The position numbers and the translations under genes are program-made. 64,000 bases of DNA from assembly GCF_011386835.1 (NCBI RefSeq), contig NC_088792.1, forward strand, positions 112,192,421-112,256,420, read 5' to 3'. A model generated the notes under the pieces. The model was given only the letters and a program-made list of their open reading frames with translations, was not told where the DNA came from and made no database searches. This stretch comes from Chrysemys picta bellii (taxonomy: Eukaryota; Chordata; Testudines; Emydidae). Positions 13,046-23,666 of the stretch are shown here, in pieces. Positions within the stretch are counted from its first letter, which is position 1, and every line of letters starts with the position of its first letter.

Positions 13046-14029
13046 TTAGTAGCTGAGGGTCTGGTGGGTCCCAGGCCCTGGTCTATTTTGAGAATTTTTT
13101 CTTTAAACTTTTTTTGATATATTGGTAATTTTGCACAGACATCAGCACAAACAGCTGGCTCTGTTTTACCTGGAGTAAAGGGTTAGTGATGACACAAAGA
13201 TTTCCCACACAGCCTTTTGTACATACAATGAATTGGTTTAATTAGAGGAAGCCCTAAGAGACTCTCTCACTGACCTTCCCGGAATCCTGTGGCTGTCATT
13301 GTGCACAGTAGTTCATGGTGGATAGGAATTATTTATGATTTAGAGAAAGGGGAGTGGGAGGGAGCAAACATTTGTTTTGAGAGGCCTGCCCAAAACTGAT
13401 AAAACCAGCTCTGCATTGACATCAGCCTGGCTACCTGTACGCAAACAGGATTGTGCATCTCCACAGCAAAGAGCTAGAGACAAATTCATACCCCTTTAGG
13501 AGGTAGTTTAATCAGTTACATTTATTTCAACCTAAAATATCCCACTCTTGAGTCAAAAGGATATTGTTGAATCAGACAGTCCATCTCCTTGCTTCAGCTC
13601 TTCCTCTGTTGTCCACAGGTTAATTTAAATGGGAGAAAATATAATTGTTACTTCATAAATCAGGCTTCTTGGGTACTAAGGGATAAATTCCCTTACTAGT
13701 GACCTTAATTGCTTCTTCAGTTCTTTTTTTTTCTTTCTTCACAATAGTGCAGGGGTAGGCAACCTTTCAGAAGTGGTGTGCCGTGTCTTCATTTATTCTC
13801 TTTAAGGTTTCGCATGCCGGTAATACGTTAACGTTTTTTAGACGGTCTCTCTCTATAAGTCTATATTATATAACTAAACTATTGTTGTATGTAAAGTAAA
13901 CAAGGTTTTCAAAAGAAGCTTCCTTTAAAATTAAATTAAAATGCTGATCTTATGCCGCCAGCCTGCTCAGCCCGCTTCCAGCCTGGGGTTCTGTTCACCT
14001 AGGCCTGCAGTGGGCTGAGCAGGGCGACT

Positions 14030-14590
14030 CGAGGTCAGGGCAGAGGGCTGGGGTGTGTGTGGAGGTGCAGGGCAGAAGGCTGGGTGTTGGGGGGAGGTCA
14101 GGGCAGAGGGCTGGGTGTTGGGCGGGGACTCGAGGTCAGGGCAGAGGGCTGGGGTGTGTGTGGAGGTGCAGGGCAGAAGGCTGGGTGTTGGGCGGGGACT
14201 CGAGGTCAGGGCAGAGGGCTGGGGTGTGTGTGGAGGTGTAGGGCAGAAGGCTGGGTGTTGGGGGGGACTTGAGGTCAGGGCAGAAGGCTGGGTGTTGGGG
14301 GGAGGTCAGGGCAGAGGGCTGGGTGTTGGGGGGGACTTGAGGTCAGGGCAGAGAGCTGGGGGGGTGTGGAGGTGCAGGGCAGAGGCCTGGGTGTTGTGGG
14401 GAGGTCAGGGCAGAGGGCTGGGTGTGTGTGGCGGTGCAAGGCAGAAGGCTGGGTGTGAGGGGGGTTCAGGGCAGAAGCCTGGATATTGGAGGCAACTCGA
14501 GGTCAGGGCAGAAGGCTGGGTGTTGTGGGGAGGTCAGGGCAGAGGGCTGGGGGTGTGTGGAGGTGCAGGGCAGAGGGCTGGGGTGCTCGG
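14030..14590 (+). repeat. G-rich minisatellite inside the hAT element
   Basis: About 20 imperfect copies of 'ggtcagggcagagggctggg' alternate with 'tgttggggggga' or 'gtgtgtgtggaggtgca' spacers, giving a basic unit of about 28-32 bp and a higher-order unit of about 60 bp. One strand is strongly G-rich with repeated GGG runs. The block is entirely within the transposon. Confidence 0.9.
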
Positions 14591-14756
14591 CTCGTGGGGG
14601 TGCTCCCAGCCCCCTGCCCTGAGCGGCTCCTGGCAGGGGGCTGGAAGGGATATGCCCTGTTCCACCCACTTCCCCCAGGCCCGTCCCTACCGCTCTCTGC
14701 CTGCTCTACGGAGCAGTGAGCACGCTGCCGCTCCGCTCCGCTCCCCCTCGCAAGGG

Positions 14757-15070
14757 CCATCGCGGACAGGGAGAGGGAGGAGGAGGGGCAGAGGGGCCGG
14801 AATGCACCACACTGTGGGAAGAAGCAGGGGAGGAGGGAAGCTTGGCTGCTGCAGGACCAAGCTTCTGCCTCCTGCCCCCGCAGGGGAGAGCGGTGGTCGG
14901 AGGGGCTGAGTGGGGCGGGGGACCAGGACCTCCCCTGCACCGCTCTCCCCTGCCGGGGCAGGAGGCAGAAGCTTGGTCCTGCCGCAGCCAAGTTTCCCTC
15001 CTCCCCCGCTTCTTCCCCCAGCGTGTTCCTTTCCAGCCCCTCCGCCCCTCCGCCTCCTCCTCTCAGTGGG
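14757..15070. repeat. Long imperfect inverted repeat (foldback)
   Basis: The left arm (about 14757-14900) and right arm (about 14935-15070) are reverse complements. For example 'ggaccaagcttctgcctcct' at about 14857 faces 'aggaggcagaagcttggtcc' at about 14960, and 'caggggagagcggt' faces 'accgctctcccctg'. The spacer is about 35 bp. A transcript could form a stem of more than 100 bp. Confidence 0.8.
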
Positions 15071-15994
15071 CAGCAGCGTGCTACTCAGAATTGGCTCGCG
15101 TGCCCGTGTTTGGCACGTGTGCCGTAGGTTGCCGACCCCTGCAATAGTGAATGTCATTTGAGCAATATATAATTTCTTACTTTCAAATGTACTACAGTTG
15201 TCTCTGCTAAATGCTCAATTTAAGTCCTGGAGATAATTTTTGCACTTGGACACACAATCATAACTTTGCTTAAGTCAGAGTTATGTGCATGGATCTCAGG
15301 GTAAAATGCAGTGCTTCATGAGAACCTGCAGGAAACGGCTTTTGAAATGAAGTATATATGTCTGGCAGGTGCGATTTTAGAGTTCAGCTAATAGATACAG
15401 TAAATATTTGTGCCTGTATTTCACACAACTGTTCTTAAACAAGTTTGTGAAAACTTGCTTTTCTAAAGGAGAAGAACAAATTCATCATTTTTAATATCAA
15501 ATCTGTTTTTAAGCTGGCCCACTTTAGCTTTCAGAAATTCATTTTCTTTAAATGGCTCCATTGTTAGTAGGTCACAAATTTGGGAAGCTGTCTCTATGCT
15601 GCAGGCAATTTCCTTTTCATTGCTCTCAATTCCAAAGATTGCTGACCTTTAGTGGTTGTTGTACCTGTCTCTTACTGTACAGTGCATCAGCGTTAATACT
15701 CTGTTCCAGCCCATTTACTCAGTACTGTTCTTCCATGACTAATCCTGTGTTAACTATGATGTTTCAGAACTTCCTGATGGTTTTGACAGGGGATCAAGAC
15801 TTGAATATTTAGTGAAATTAAAAGCATCTGTTGGGAACCTGTCATTCTGGGGTATGGGATTATATTTATGGCCAAATTCTTAACTAGCATAACCTCTTCA
15901 AAATACCTATAACAGAACTATAGGAAAAAAGACAAACTCAGTCACAACCAGGAGATTACTTATGACCTGTTTTAGTGCCACTGGTCACATGACT

Positions 15995-16480
15995 GTGCCA
16001 GTGGGCAGGGGAGACAGATCTGAGAAGGAACCGTTATCTGGGAGGAGAACTGGGTCTAGTTGGGCAAAGAGTGGGACAAAGAGCTGGCGGAGGGAGCCAC
16101 TGAAATTGGACAAGGAGCCTGGGAGTGAGGTTGGAACTGGGAGCCAGTGGAGAAGGGAAAGACTGGAGGCCAGGGTAAGAGAAAAGGAAAAATTGGATGA
16201 GGAGAGGGGAAGTGGGGAACTGGGACTGGTTGGACAGAGACTGAGGACAAGGAGCTGGCGGTAGGGGAAAGTGGAAATGACGGGACAAGGAGACTGGGAC
16301 TGGGACAATGTGGGGTTTGGAGGGATGAGACCAGGACTTGCTGGGTAAGAGGACTGGGTTTGGGATGAGTAAGCATGAGGTGTGGAAAATTGGGCTGGCT
16401 AGGTAAAGAAAATGGGTCTGGGACCAGGAATGAAGGGTATGAAAGAGACAGGAGTGAGACAAGGATGGATTGGAGGGGAT
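15995..16480 (+). repeat. Purine-rich degenerate repeat tract
   Basis: The plus strand is almost entirely A/G, with recurrent 'ggga(c)aaggag(a/c)(c/t)tggga' and 'gaactggga' phrases. Repetition at this bias produces three spurious minus-strand frames. There is no coding evidence. It could be an old minisatellite derived from an interspersed repeat that begins with 'gtcacatgactgtgcc'. Confidence 0.6.
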
Positions 16481-16916
16481 AGGGCAGAAGGGGCTACATT
16501 TGAAGGAAATGGGCAGAAGAGTCTGTTCCCATTAGGGTACAGTCCTCTCCAAAGCCTGGAATGGAACCCCCAGTTCCTGAGCCTCACTATTCCTCTGCTG
16601 TCAGCAAATAGCTGTGAAGCCTACTGGTAAAGTGTCTTATCTCGCTCTAGTGCTGCTCCACACAGTGGATGGCAACCTACTATTGCTATCAGTTACTCTT
16701 TTAGCTCCAGTGGCAGACGTCTGTGTACTGGATCTAAAGTTTCATTCAAGCCTGCTTATAGTCCATGTGGGTGTAAATATGATGCCACAGGATGGTATTT
16801 TGGGGTTGGTTTGTTATGTTTTATTTTTTCTTTCATTTTGCTTTTTAAAAAACCTAGGAAATTGCACATATAAAACCTACTTTAAAAGAACATAATTAAG
16901 GTTGCAAAGTCAAACA

Positions 16917-17070
16917 CTCAAAAGTTAGGAAATGTCAGAATTAAGGTTGCCTATGCATTATAATAGGTTGCATGTGCATTATAATATAGTCATTAATTAC
17001 ATGATCACATATGTTTTTCCACTGGATCCCTGTCTCTCTCAGTGTTTTTCCTGGCATTTCCTAACTTTTT
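16917..17070. mobile_element. Small MITE-like inverted-end element
   Basis: 'AAAAGTTAGGAAATG' at about 16919 is matched by 'CATTTCCTAACTTTTT' at about 17055-17070, giving inverted ends of about 15 bp around an AT-rich core. The class cannot be assigned from this. Confidence 0.45.
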
Positions 17071-17111
17071 AGTTCTGGACTTTTCAAGCTTAATAAGATT
17101 CTTTTAACATA

Positions 17112-17458
17112 CAGTAGAACCTCAAAATCATCATCAGCAGCAATACACTACCAATAGAGAACCTCAGAGAGGTTGTTTGTAACTCTGAAATGTTTGTAAG
17201 TGAACAAAACGTTATGGTTGTTCTTTCAAAAGTTTGCAACTGAACATTGATTTAATTGAAACTTTACTATGCAGAAGAATGCTGCTTTCCCTTTTTATTA
17301 GTAGTTTACATTTAACACAGTACTGTACTGTATTTGTCTTTTTTTTTTTTTTTTTTTGTCTCTGCTGCTGCCTGATTGAGAACTTCTGGTTCCAAACGAG
17401 GTGTGTGGTTCACTGGTCCGTTCGTAATGGTGTTGTTTGTTACTCTGAGGTTCTACTG
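17112..17458. mobile_element. Tigger/mariner-like non-autonomous element (347 bp)
   Basis: The ends are CAGTAGAACCTCAAAATC and, inverted, CAGTAGAACCTCAGAGTA. They are flanked by the dinucleotide TA (17110-17111, 17459-17460), the Tc1/mariner/pogo target duplication. The 'acagtagaacctc' terminus is characteristic of Tigger elements. A run of T (17339-17357) lies inside. No transposase is encoded. Confidence 0.8.
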
Positions 17459-17964
17459 TACTTTTTTCGTCTGTAGTTGTTTGTATACAACTTTCTAAAA
17501 ATACCAAAACTCAGTTTAATGCCCTAAATTCTAGGGTACTTCAGGAATTTATTTATTTTAAGTGCTGGAAAGCAGGCTGATCTTGAGTCTTGTCAAATTT
17601 AAGGCACATTGATCTTTCTAATGGCTGATTAGGATAATCTCACTCCTCTAACCCTTAAGTCTCCCCTTTCTAATAAAATTGCAGTAGGAATGGGTGAAGA
17701 GTTCTGGTTCAGTTGGGATGCAATCCATAAATAAATGTACTGTTTCCTTTCTGAATGTAGAAGGCTATACAGTAGTGTCCAACCCTTGTTGGCCTTCATA
17801 AAAATCTTTGAAACCGAGAAGGGATACAAGCCCTTTCAATATTGACATCACTAATGGATATCTATCTTGGACTGTGTAATTAGTGGTGTATAAGTTGAAA
17901 TACTTCCTAAATGTGTCTTTTAGGTAAAAGTTAAGGATTTTTTTTAAGTATGGGTAAACAGAGG

Positions 17965-18065
17965 CACTCAGGATTATGTGATTTGTGCAGAGTTTCTAAG
18001 CTCAGTGACAGTGTCAGGAATAAAGCCTAGAAGTCCTGATTCACCTAATCTTGCTTTATCCATTA
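17965..18065 (-). repeat. MIR-like SINE fragment
   Basis: 'agcctagaagtcctgattcac' followed by 'ccattagacaacact' is the reverse-orientation MIR pattern (tRNA-related part ending in 'ccactagaccacact'). It is fragmentary and diverged. Confidence 0.5.
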
Positions 18066-18194
18066 GACAACACTATAAATGCATATCCTGACATAAATAT
18101 AACGTTGTATATGTAAGTGTACATAACATTAGGTTCTATGATAAAATAGCAAATGATTGCGTACATGTACTAGTAGTAGTAGTTTATTCTGCAG

Positions 18195-18305
18195 GTTTAA
18201 TATGCCCTAGGAGTTAATTCTGATGAAGTTCTGTGCCCTGTGTTATACAGGAGGTCAGACTAGATGATCACAATGGTTCTTTCTGGTTTTTGAATCTATG
18301 AATAT
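18195..18305 (+). repeat. CR1 3'-end fragment
   Basis: 'aggaggtcagactagatgat' and 'cacaatggttctttctgg', ending 'gaatctatgaat', are the terminal CR1 3' UTR. A related copy of the same tail lies at 38860-38936. Confidence 0.75.
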
Positions 18306-19375
18306 AACTCTGATAGCACTCCAGGGATATGTACGCACCATTACATAATATGTACTATGATAAAATAGCAAATCATTGTATATATGTTTAGTAATAGTTT
18401 ATTTTGCATGTTTATTATCAATCTTACAGCACTCCAGGTATGCTTAGATGACTGCAGTTGTGTAGAAACATTTGAAGTACAGAGGCCAAGATTTTCAGAA
18501 GTGATTATTGATTTTGAATATCTCAATTTTGATTCCCCAACTGGAAACACCTTCATGGGGGTTGTTTTTCTAGAAACTGCTGAGCATGTATGCTCTGAAA
18601 ATTGGCCTCCACCCCAAGTTGGGCACCCAAAATCACTATGAACATTTGGACAAATTCAGAATTTTAGTTGACTGTGTTAGGGAAGTACATGAAAAATTAG
18701 GTCATTGGATTCCACAATATTTATTGCTTCATAAAATCTGTTCTATGTAATGGAAATTCTGGTCCTACATGAGGTTTATAATGGAAAAAGCTTTTGTTAA
18801 ATATTCCTGAGATGGATGTTAATGTGGGAATGCTGTGTTACAAGTGGAAAGGAATTTTAGTGTTGTGTCAAGCAATTCTTTCCTGCTTTCGGGAGCAATT
18901 TGGAATTAGGCTTTATCCAATGCTAAGCCATTAGTTCTCTTTAAGGAAAGGTTACCTTTAATATTCTTTTAGTTAGGCTAGGTGGTGTTAGGCTTTTTGC
19001 CAATTTTTAGCTCCTTTGAACAGTTTGGTTTTGCATAGGATTCCATTGAACCTCTCCTGCATTGTTTTATATCATTTTTATATCATTACTGAAGCCAAAT
19101 CTACTGGCTTCAAGCTGTCTGTCAGCTCCTTAGAATCTCGTACCTTAGTGTTGAACCTCTAGCCATTTGTGTTCTGAAACTAGTGAACCTAATGCAATGA
19201 AATGTTATACATATTGCCAAATTATTTGCCTTTGTGAACCATAATCCTTATTCTTTCCTTTAATTGGACATCTCTGCCACCTACATCACCAAAGAGTTCT
19301 CAAGTGTGTGTTCATGCATACTGGACTAGAAACAAATGGAGATGAAAGCATAAGATTATCATCAGACTTTTAGAT

Positions 19376-19480
19376 TTTAAGATCTTTGTGGCAAAGGACC
19401 ATGTCTTTGTATCTGTGTGTGTACAGAGTCAATCCAGTTGGGACCTATGGATACTACTGTAACATAAAATATTAAACAGT
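19376..19480 (+). repeat. L2/L3-type LINE 3'-end fragment
   Basis: The phrase series 'agatctttgtggcaaaggac', 'catgtctttgtatctgtgtg' is the 'taagctctttggggcaggga' 3'-tail family. Related tails lie at 39222-39350 and 53923-54010, all in plus orientation. Confidence 0.5.
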
Positions 19481-21029
19481 ACATTGTATTGCTGTAGTGT
19501 CCAAAGGACCCAATCAGGATTACATTTTCCACCTCCAGAGCCTCCTCCCAATGAAGGTGATCTGGACAAATATGACCACTATCTCTCCCCCCTCCCCCCC
19601 TTAAGTAAATGATATGCAATTCTATAGAGCTTTCTTATAATTCATATAATAGAAACATAATGTGAATACATCTTTGTTCTGTATAGAGTCAGCAAATGTT
19701 TGAAGCTCTGTTTCCTAACTATAGATCATGTATTATTTGTACTGCATTTAGTACCTCATGGGACTCTGATTGAACTGCTAATGATCACTTTTGCTTTGAT
19801 GACATTAAGAACTATGTTTGTTTTCTGACCCTCTTGGGTTACATGAACCTCACATTGCCTGAGACGTAATTTTGGATGGTCTGTGACTCTGTGTCAGTTA
19901 ATATAAACAAAACAAAGGATTTGTTGATTGGGGCTGAGGACCTGTATTTCATCTTTGTGTCTCATTATATTGAGGTTAACTCCTTGCACCTATGTGTTTA
20001 ACTTCTAATTAGGAACTTGGGATTTCTCTTTGACGCCAGTTTACTTGCCACCCATATTGGTGTATTAACAAGGTCATGTTACTACCAGTGGTTTAAACTC
20101 TCTAAAATCTGGAGATCTTGGATTTGGTCAGCAGCGAAAATCTAGGTCCGTGTGACTGGACTAATGTAATGGTCTTTGGGTCAGACTTCTTTTTTCATCC
20201 ATCTTCTGTTTAGGTACTATTCAAAATACAGAGATGTGTTTAAATTTATTTTCCATACCTTGTAAATGTCATGATCAGTGTCCTGTGTGGACATGTATAT
20301 GGTGTATATAAACTTGGCTCCTAGCTGTCAATTGCAACTATAGTCTCTGCACTAGTGACTCATGGCACTTTTAAAGCTTATCTGCAAATGTTCCCCACCC
20401 TCCTATATATTTTAGAAATGGTATATTACTGTGTGCTGGTTTGAAGCGTTAAATATATGCCTTATATAGCACCTTGCTTCATGTGAAGAGGCCTCACAAA
20501 TCAGTAAATAATTGTATGAATTACAAATGGTTAACCTATATTCAGATACAGAGTCAAAATCTAATTACTTTATTCAAGACATTCTGAGGCACTCAGATAC
20601 CTCAGTGATGGGTGCTGTTATAAATATATATCAATAAATAATTGTGTAGGTAAGGTGAGTACCATTTGGCCTTTATTGTTATTAGCAACTCTTTATCTTG
20701 TGGATATGTGCTTAATATAATAATGGAAGATACACTTACAATATTACAAATTACTTTGAAAGTAATCCTTGTAATATAGTGATTATAGAAATGTCTCATA
20801 AAACATTATGCCTATCTGTACAGAAGTAGGATGTCATTTTTAGTGTAATTGGACAATTATATGTACTTAATATTTATGCAGTACAGACGCTTTTAATGTA
20901 TACATTTGGTTATAGTTCAAAACACTGAATTCTAAACATTTTACTACCTGCTGTAAAAAGTGTTATCAAAATGATAATCTAGGATTATGCAGCAGTCATT
21001 AGCTGCAGTTTCCAATGTTGTAATATAAG

Positions 21030-21160
21030 AGATGTATAGTGTTTAGAGCACAGCAGGGAGCAGGAAAGGAAAGGTCTACTTCTTACTCTGCTCTAATTCC
21101 CAGTGGCATGTTGGACAAATCATTCAACTTCCCTGTACCTCAGTCTAACCATTTTTGACA
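21030..21160 (+). repeat. MIR-like SINE fragment
   Basis: 'tggacaaatcattcaacttc', followed by 'cctgtacctcagt', matches the MIR 3' core ('...gcaagttacttaacctctctgtgcctcagt'). It is diverged. Confidence 0.55.
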
Positions 21161-21718
21161 TTTGGCCAATCCCGCTTGGCATTTCTAGTGCTTTAATTGA
21201 GAGGAATTGAGCGGCTGCAGCTCTCTTGCTAGTGTAAATGACAAGTAACTTTCTGGATGTCAGTAGAGTTATGGGACAAGTGAGAAGAAAATCAGTCACA
21301 AGTAGCTTTAATACCATGTCTCAGAATAATCCCATGCTATTAGTCACTTGTCGACATTTCTATAATTGTATTATCTAAGACTGGCATCCTCCTCGTTTAG
21401 CTTTTGTATAGTCATAGGACAAAGAAAAAAAAACCCAAAACAAAATGTACAGTGATCTAAATCGATCTCTTGAGCAGTGTTGTGATTCCTGAGCTATCTG
21501 GGACTCAAACACTGGTTCCAGCAGGTGATAAACTACTTTGAAAATATCTGGTTGTCTAACTCCTCACCTATAAAAACATATTTAATTACCTCACTTGCTT
21601 CAGGGAGTCTGTATCAACAAAATGTCAGTTAAACACTATGGATGAGATTTTGAAAATCCCACCATGAAAGCAACAGTGACTGAAAAATAATCTAACGTCA
21701 ACTACTTTTGCATTACAG

Positions 21719-21868
21719 GAATACAAGCGCAAGTTAGCCAGAGTATCCCAGGTGCGAAAAGAACTCAGGTCACGCATCCAGAACCTTCCTGATCTGTCTC
21801 GACTTCCCAATGTCACAGGCAGTCATGTGCACCTACCATTTGCTGGAGACATCTACAGTGATGATTGA
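21719..21868 (+). CDS. RPRD1A: RPRD1A, last coding exon (49 aa + stop)
   Basis: The exon follows a strong acceptor (…acttttgcattacag|GAA) and enters in phase 0. It reads EYKRKLARVSQVRKEL … LPDLSRLPNVTG … LPFAGDIYSDD and stops at TGA 21866-21868. I recognise this as the C-terminus of RPRD1A (p15RS). The paralogue RPRD1B differs here (KSKLAKVTQ…, LLPNVTGG…), which decides the assignment. RPRD1A binds the phosphorylated RNA polymerase II C-terminal domain through an N-terminal CID and helps recruit phosphatases such as RPAP2; the C-terminal coiled coil mediates dimerisation. This exon supplies the end of that coiled coil and the tail. The rest of the gene (about 260 residues) must lie upstream, mostly outside the window. 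It converges with C18orf21. Confidence 0.93.
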   Translation, partial: EYKRKLARVSQVRKELRSRIQNLPDLSRLPNVTGSHVHLPFAGDIYSDD

Positions 21869-23106
21869 TTATAAGAACCTCTATTTCTATAGCCTCTGCT
21901 CTTCTATGGAGTGAGGGGTAGGTCAGACTGATTGATAGTCCTGTAGTATTATTTTTGTACATTGTTGGAGAGTGGCGGTAAAAAAAAAATAGCTCCAAAT
22001 AATTTATAAGAATTGTTTAAAATATTGGTTTGTTTACTGTTTTATTGGCAAGTGAACATATAGGTACATTTATAAAAGGTGGCATCTGTATATTATTACG
22101 TTAAAGAATGGGTAATTATCTTACAATATTCGTATCTTTTGTACAGATTTTGATCAGGTGCCCTGTATGAAACTGATAAGTTTTCACTTTATTTTTTTTA
22201 TGTACCCTCTACTCAGTGTAGTTCACTATATAATCAAAGTGTACATTTAAGTTGCCACATTTCAATGGCTAGTGAGGCAATGGAACATTATGGAAATCAC
22301 AATCTTATGTTTATAAGAAGACTACTGCGATTTATTTTTGGAGAGTGATGTTACTAGTTATTTATTAAGTTAATTTACTCACCCCCAAATAAAACTACTG
22401 CTTTATTTTAAAGTAAATGTTGTTAACCAGTTTTGAAAGTGGAAAATATAAATCATGTTACAATGAACACCTCAAGTGACTCAAAATTGTGCATAATTTT
22501 AATATTTAAAAGTAAACATTAAAAATACTGAGTAAAAACTACACATATTAAGTAGTACAATAGAAATGCTTTTTTTCCTGACAACTTGCTTAGTAAATTG
22601 AAGGACCACTTCTTTGTACAATAACATCTTCTGCCACATCTTAACTTTCTGCCACATCTGTCTCCATTAACAAACCTGATCCCAGAAATGGGAAGTCATT
22701 CCACAGCTTTAACTATAGTATACAGTGGTTATTCAGGACCATACCTATTTTTGAATGGCCATTATTAAAATTTGAAAGTACTCAAGTACCATTTTACTTA
22801 TACAGCATGATGATACTACAAATAGAATTTTGTTGTCTGTGGAAACTTTGGGTCAAAGCATCCTCTCCCATGGAGAAACCTGTCTAAAGAGGCAAATGAG
22901 CACCACAGGTCTCCTGTCTCTAAGCCTCCCAGTAAACATCTTCTAGATCTTGGTCTCCTTTCCTTACAAGGAGGGGACTTTCTCCCAGAAAATCTAGGCC
23001 ACTGTGTGTATTAAACTGTAGAAAAATGTTGCTGAATGTGTGTTTAAAAACGAACTCTATCACTGTATAAATGTGGTATTTGTATATGAGTAACTAAACT
23101 TATGAA

Positions 23107-23112
23107 AATAAA
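23107..23112 (+). terminator. RPRD1A: Candidate RPRD1A poly(A) signal
   Basis: An AATAAA hexamer lies in 'tatgaaaataaagttg', 1.24 kb after the stop codon and followed by a T-rich stretch. Alternatives are AATAAA at 22388 and 26872. Confidence 0.4.
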
Positions 23113-23147
23113 GTTGTTTACCCCTTGCCTTTTAAAAACACCAAGAG

Positions 23148-23317
23148 GCAGATGTTTAAGGGTATTTAGGAACCTCAAGATGCGGCTAGATGCCTAGTGG
23201 AATTTTCAAAAGTGCCTTACTCGCCATTAATAGGAGTTAAGCACCTAGGTGCTTTTGAAGATCCCACTAGGCTCCTAGCTGCATCCATAGTCCCCTAAAT
23301 ACCCTTGAACATCTGAC
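23148..23317. repeat. RPRD1A: Palindromic MITE-like repeat within the putative 3' UTR
   Basis: The arms 'CAGATGTTTAAGGGTATTTA' at 23150 and 'TAAATACCCTTGAACATCTG' at about 23296 are inverted copies. Inner matches include 'GCCTAGTGG' with 'CCACTAGGC'. The whole 170 bp folds back on itself. If transcribed in the RPRD1A 3' UTR it would form a long hairpin. Confidence 0.75.
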
Positions 23318-23595
23318 CCCAAGTGTTTGAGTTTGTTTTACCGTGTGAGACTTTATTAAGTGTTCTAGCAAGAGATTTGCCTAGAGAAGCTCTTTCATTG
23401 TAAACATTCATAGCAATATTAACAAATATCCACCTTTACTCATACTTGTCATGTAAACTAAAACTTTTTACGTCAGTGTAAGCATAAATAAAGTTTACAG
23501 CCAATTAACACTGTACCCCCCCATCCCATATTACATACTTAAAAACAGCAGTTTTTAAAATAAAATAGACTGAGATGACTCAGTATAGTCCTGGA

Positions 23596-23666
23596 GTGAA
23601 ATCCTGGCCCTACTGAAGTCAATGAAAATTTTGCCATTTACTTCACTAGGTCCAGGCCCTGGAATA
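23596..23666. repeat. Short palindromic repeat
   Basis: 'tgaaatcctggccctactga' is followed by an inverted counterpart 'acttcactaggtccaggccc', a small, common sauropsid palindromic repeat of uncertain class. Confidence 0.45.

Larger units (their letters stand above)
13750..15141. mobile_element. hAT non-autonomous element (1392 bp) with perfect 8-bp TSD
   Basis: The octamer CAATAGTG flanks both sides (13742-13749 and 15142-15149). The ends CAGGGGTAGGCAACCT and AGGTTGCCGACCCCTG are inverted repeats of the hAT type. The interior contains a G-rich minisatellite (14030-14590) and a long foldback (14757-15070). Long open frames here are artefacts of the GC-rich repeats. No hAT transposase is encoded, so it must have been mobilised in trans. 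Confidence 0.92.
1..21718 (+). other. RPRD1A: RPRD1A intronic DNA (inferred), repeat-rich
   Basis: The only cellular coding sequence found before 21719 on plus is none, and the terminal RPRD1A exon starts at 21719 after a good acceptor. I therefore infer that this stretch is mostly the last intron of RPRD1A, or part of it. I looked for the preceding exon (family sequence just before the final coiled coil, an EIDDRKQL-like stretch) and did not find it by eye. The insertions I could delimit are listed separately. In 943-5700, 8346-10457, 13046-13741, 15150-15950 and 18300-21000 I see only AT-rich unique or decayed repeat DNA. Confidence 0.6.

Noticed and set aside
14055..14909. 284-codon open frame on plus
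   Set aside because: It lies in the G-rich minisatellite of a hAT element and has a repetitive translation (QKAGCWG-type units). Parallel open frames exist in the other phases, as expected from stop-poor GC-rich repeats.
15985..16462. Minus-strand frames rich in Ser/Pro
   Set aside because: They are the complement of a purine-rich degenerate repeat; three phases are open at once.
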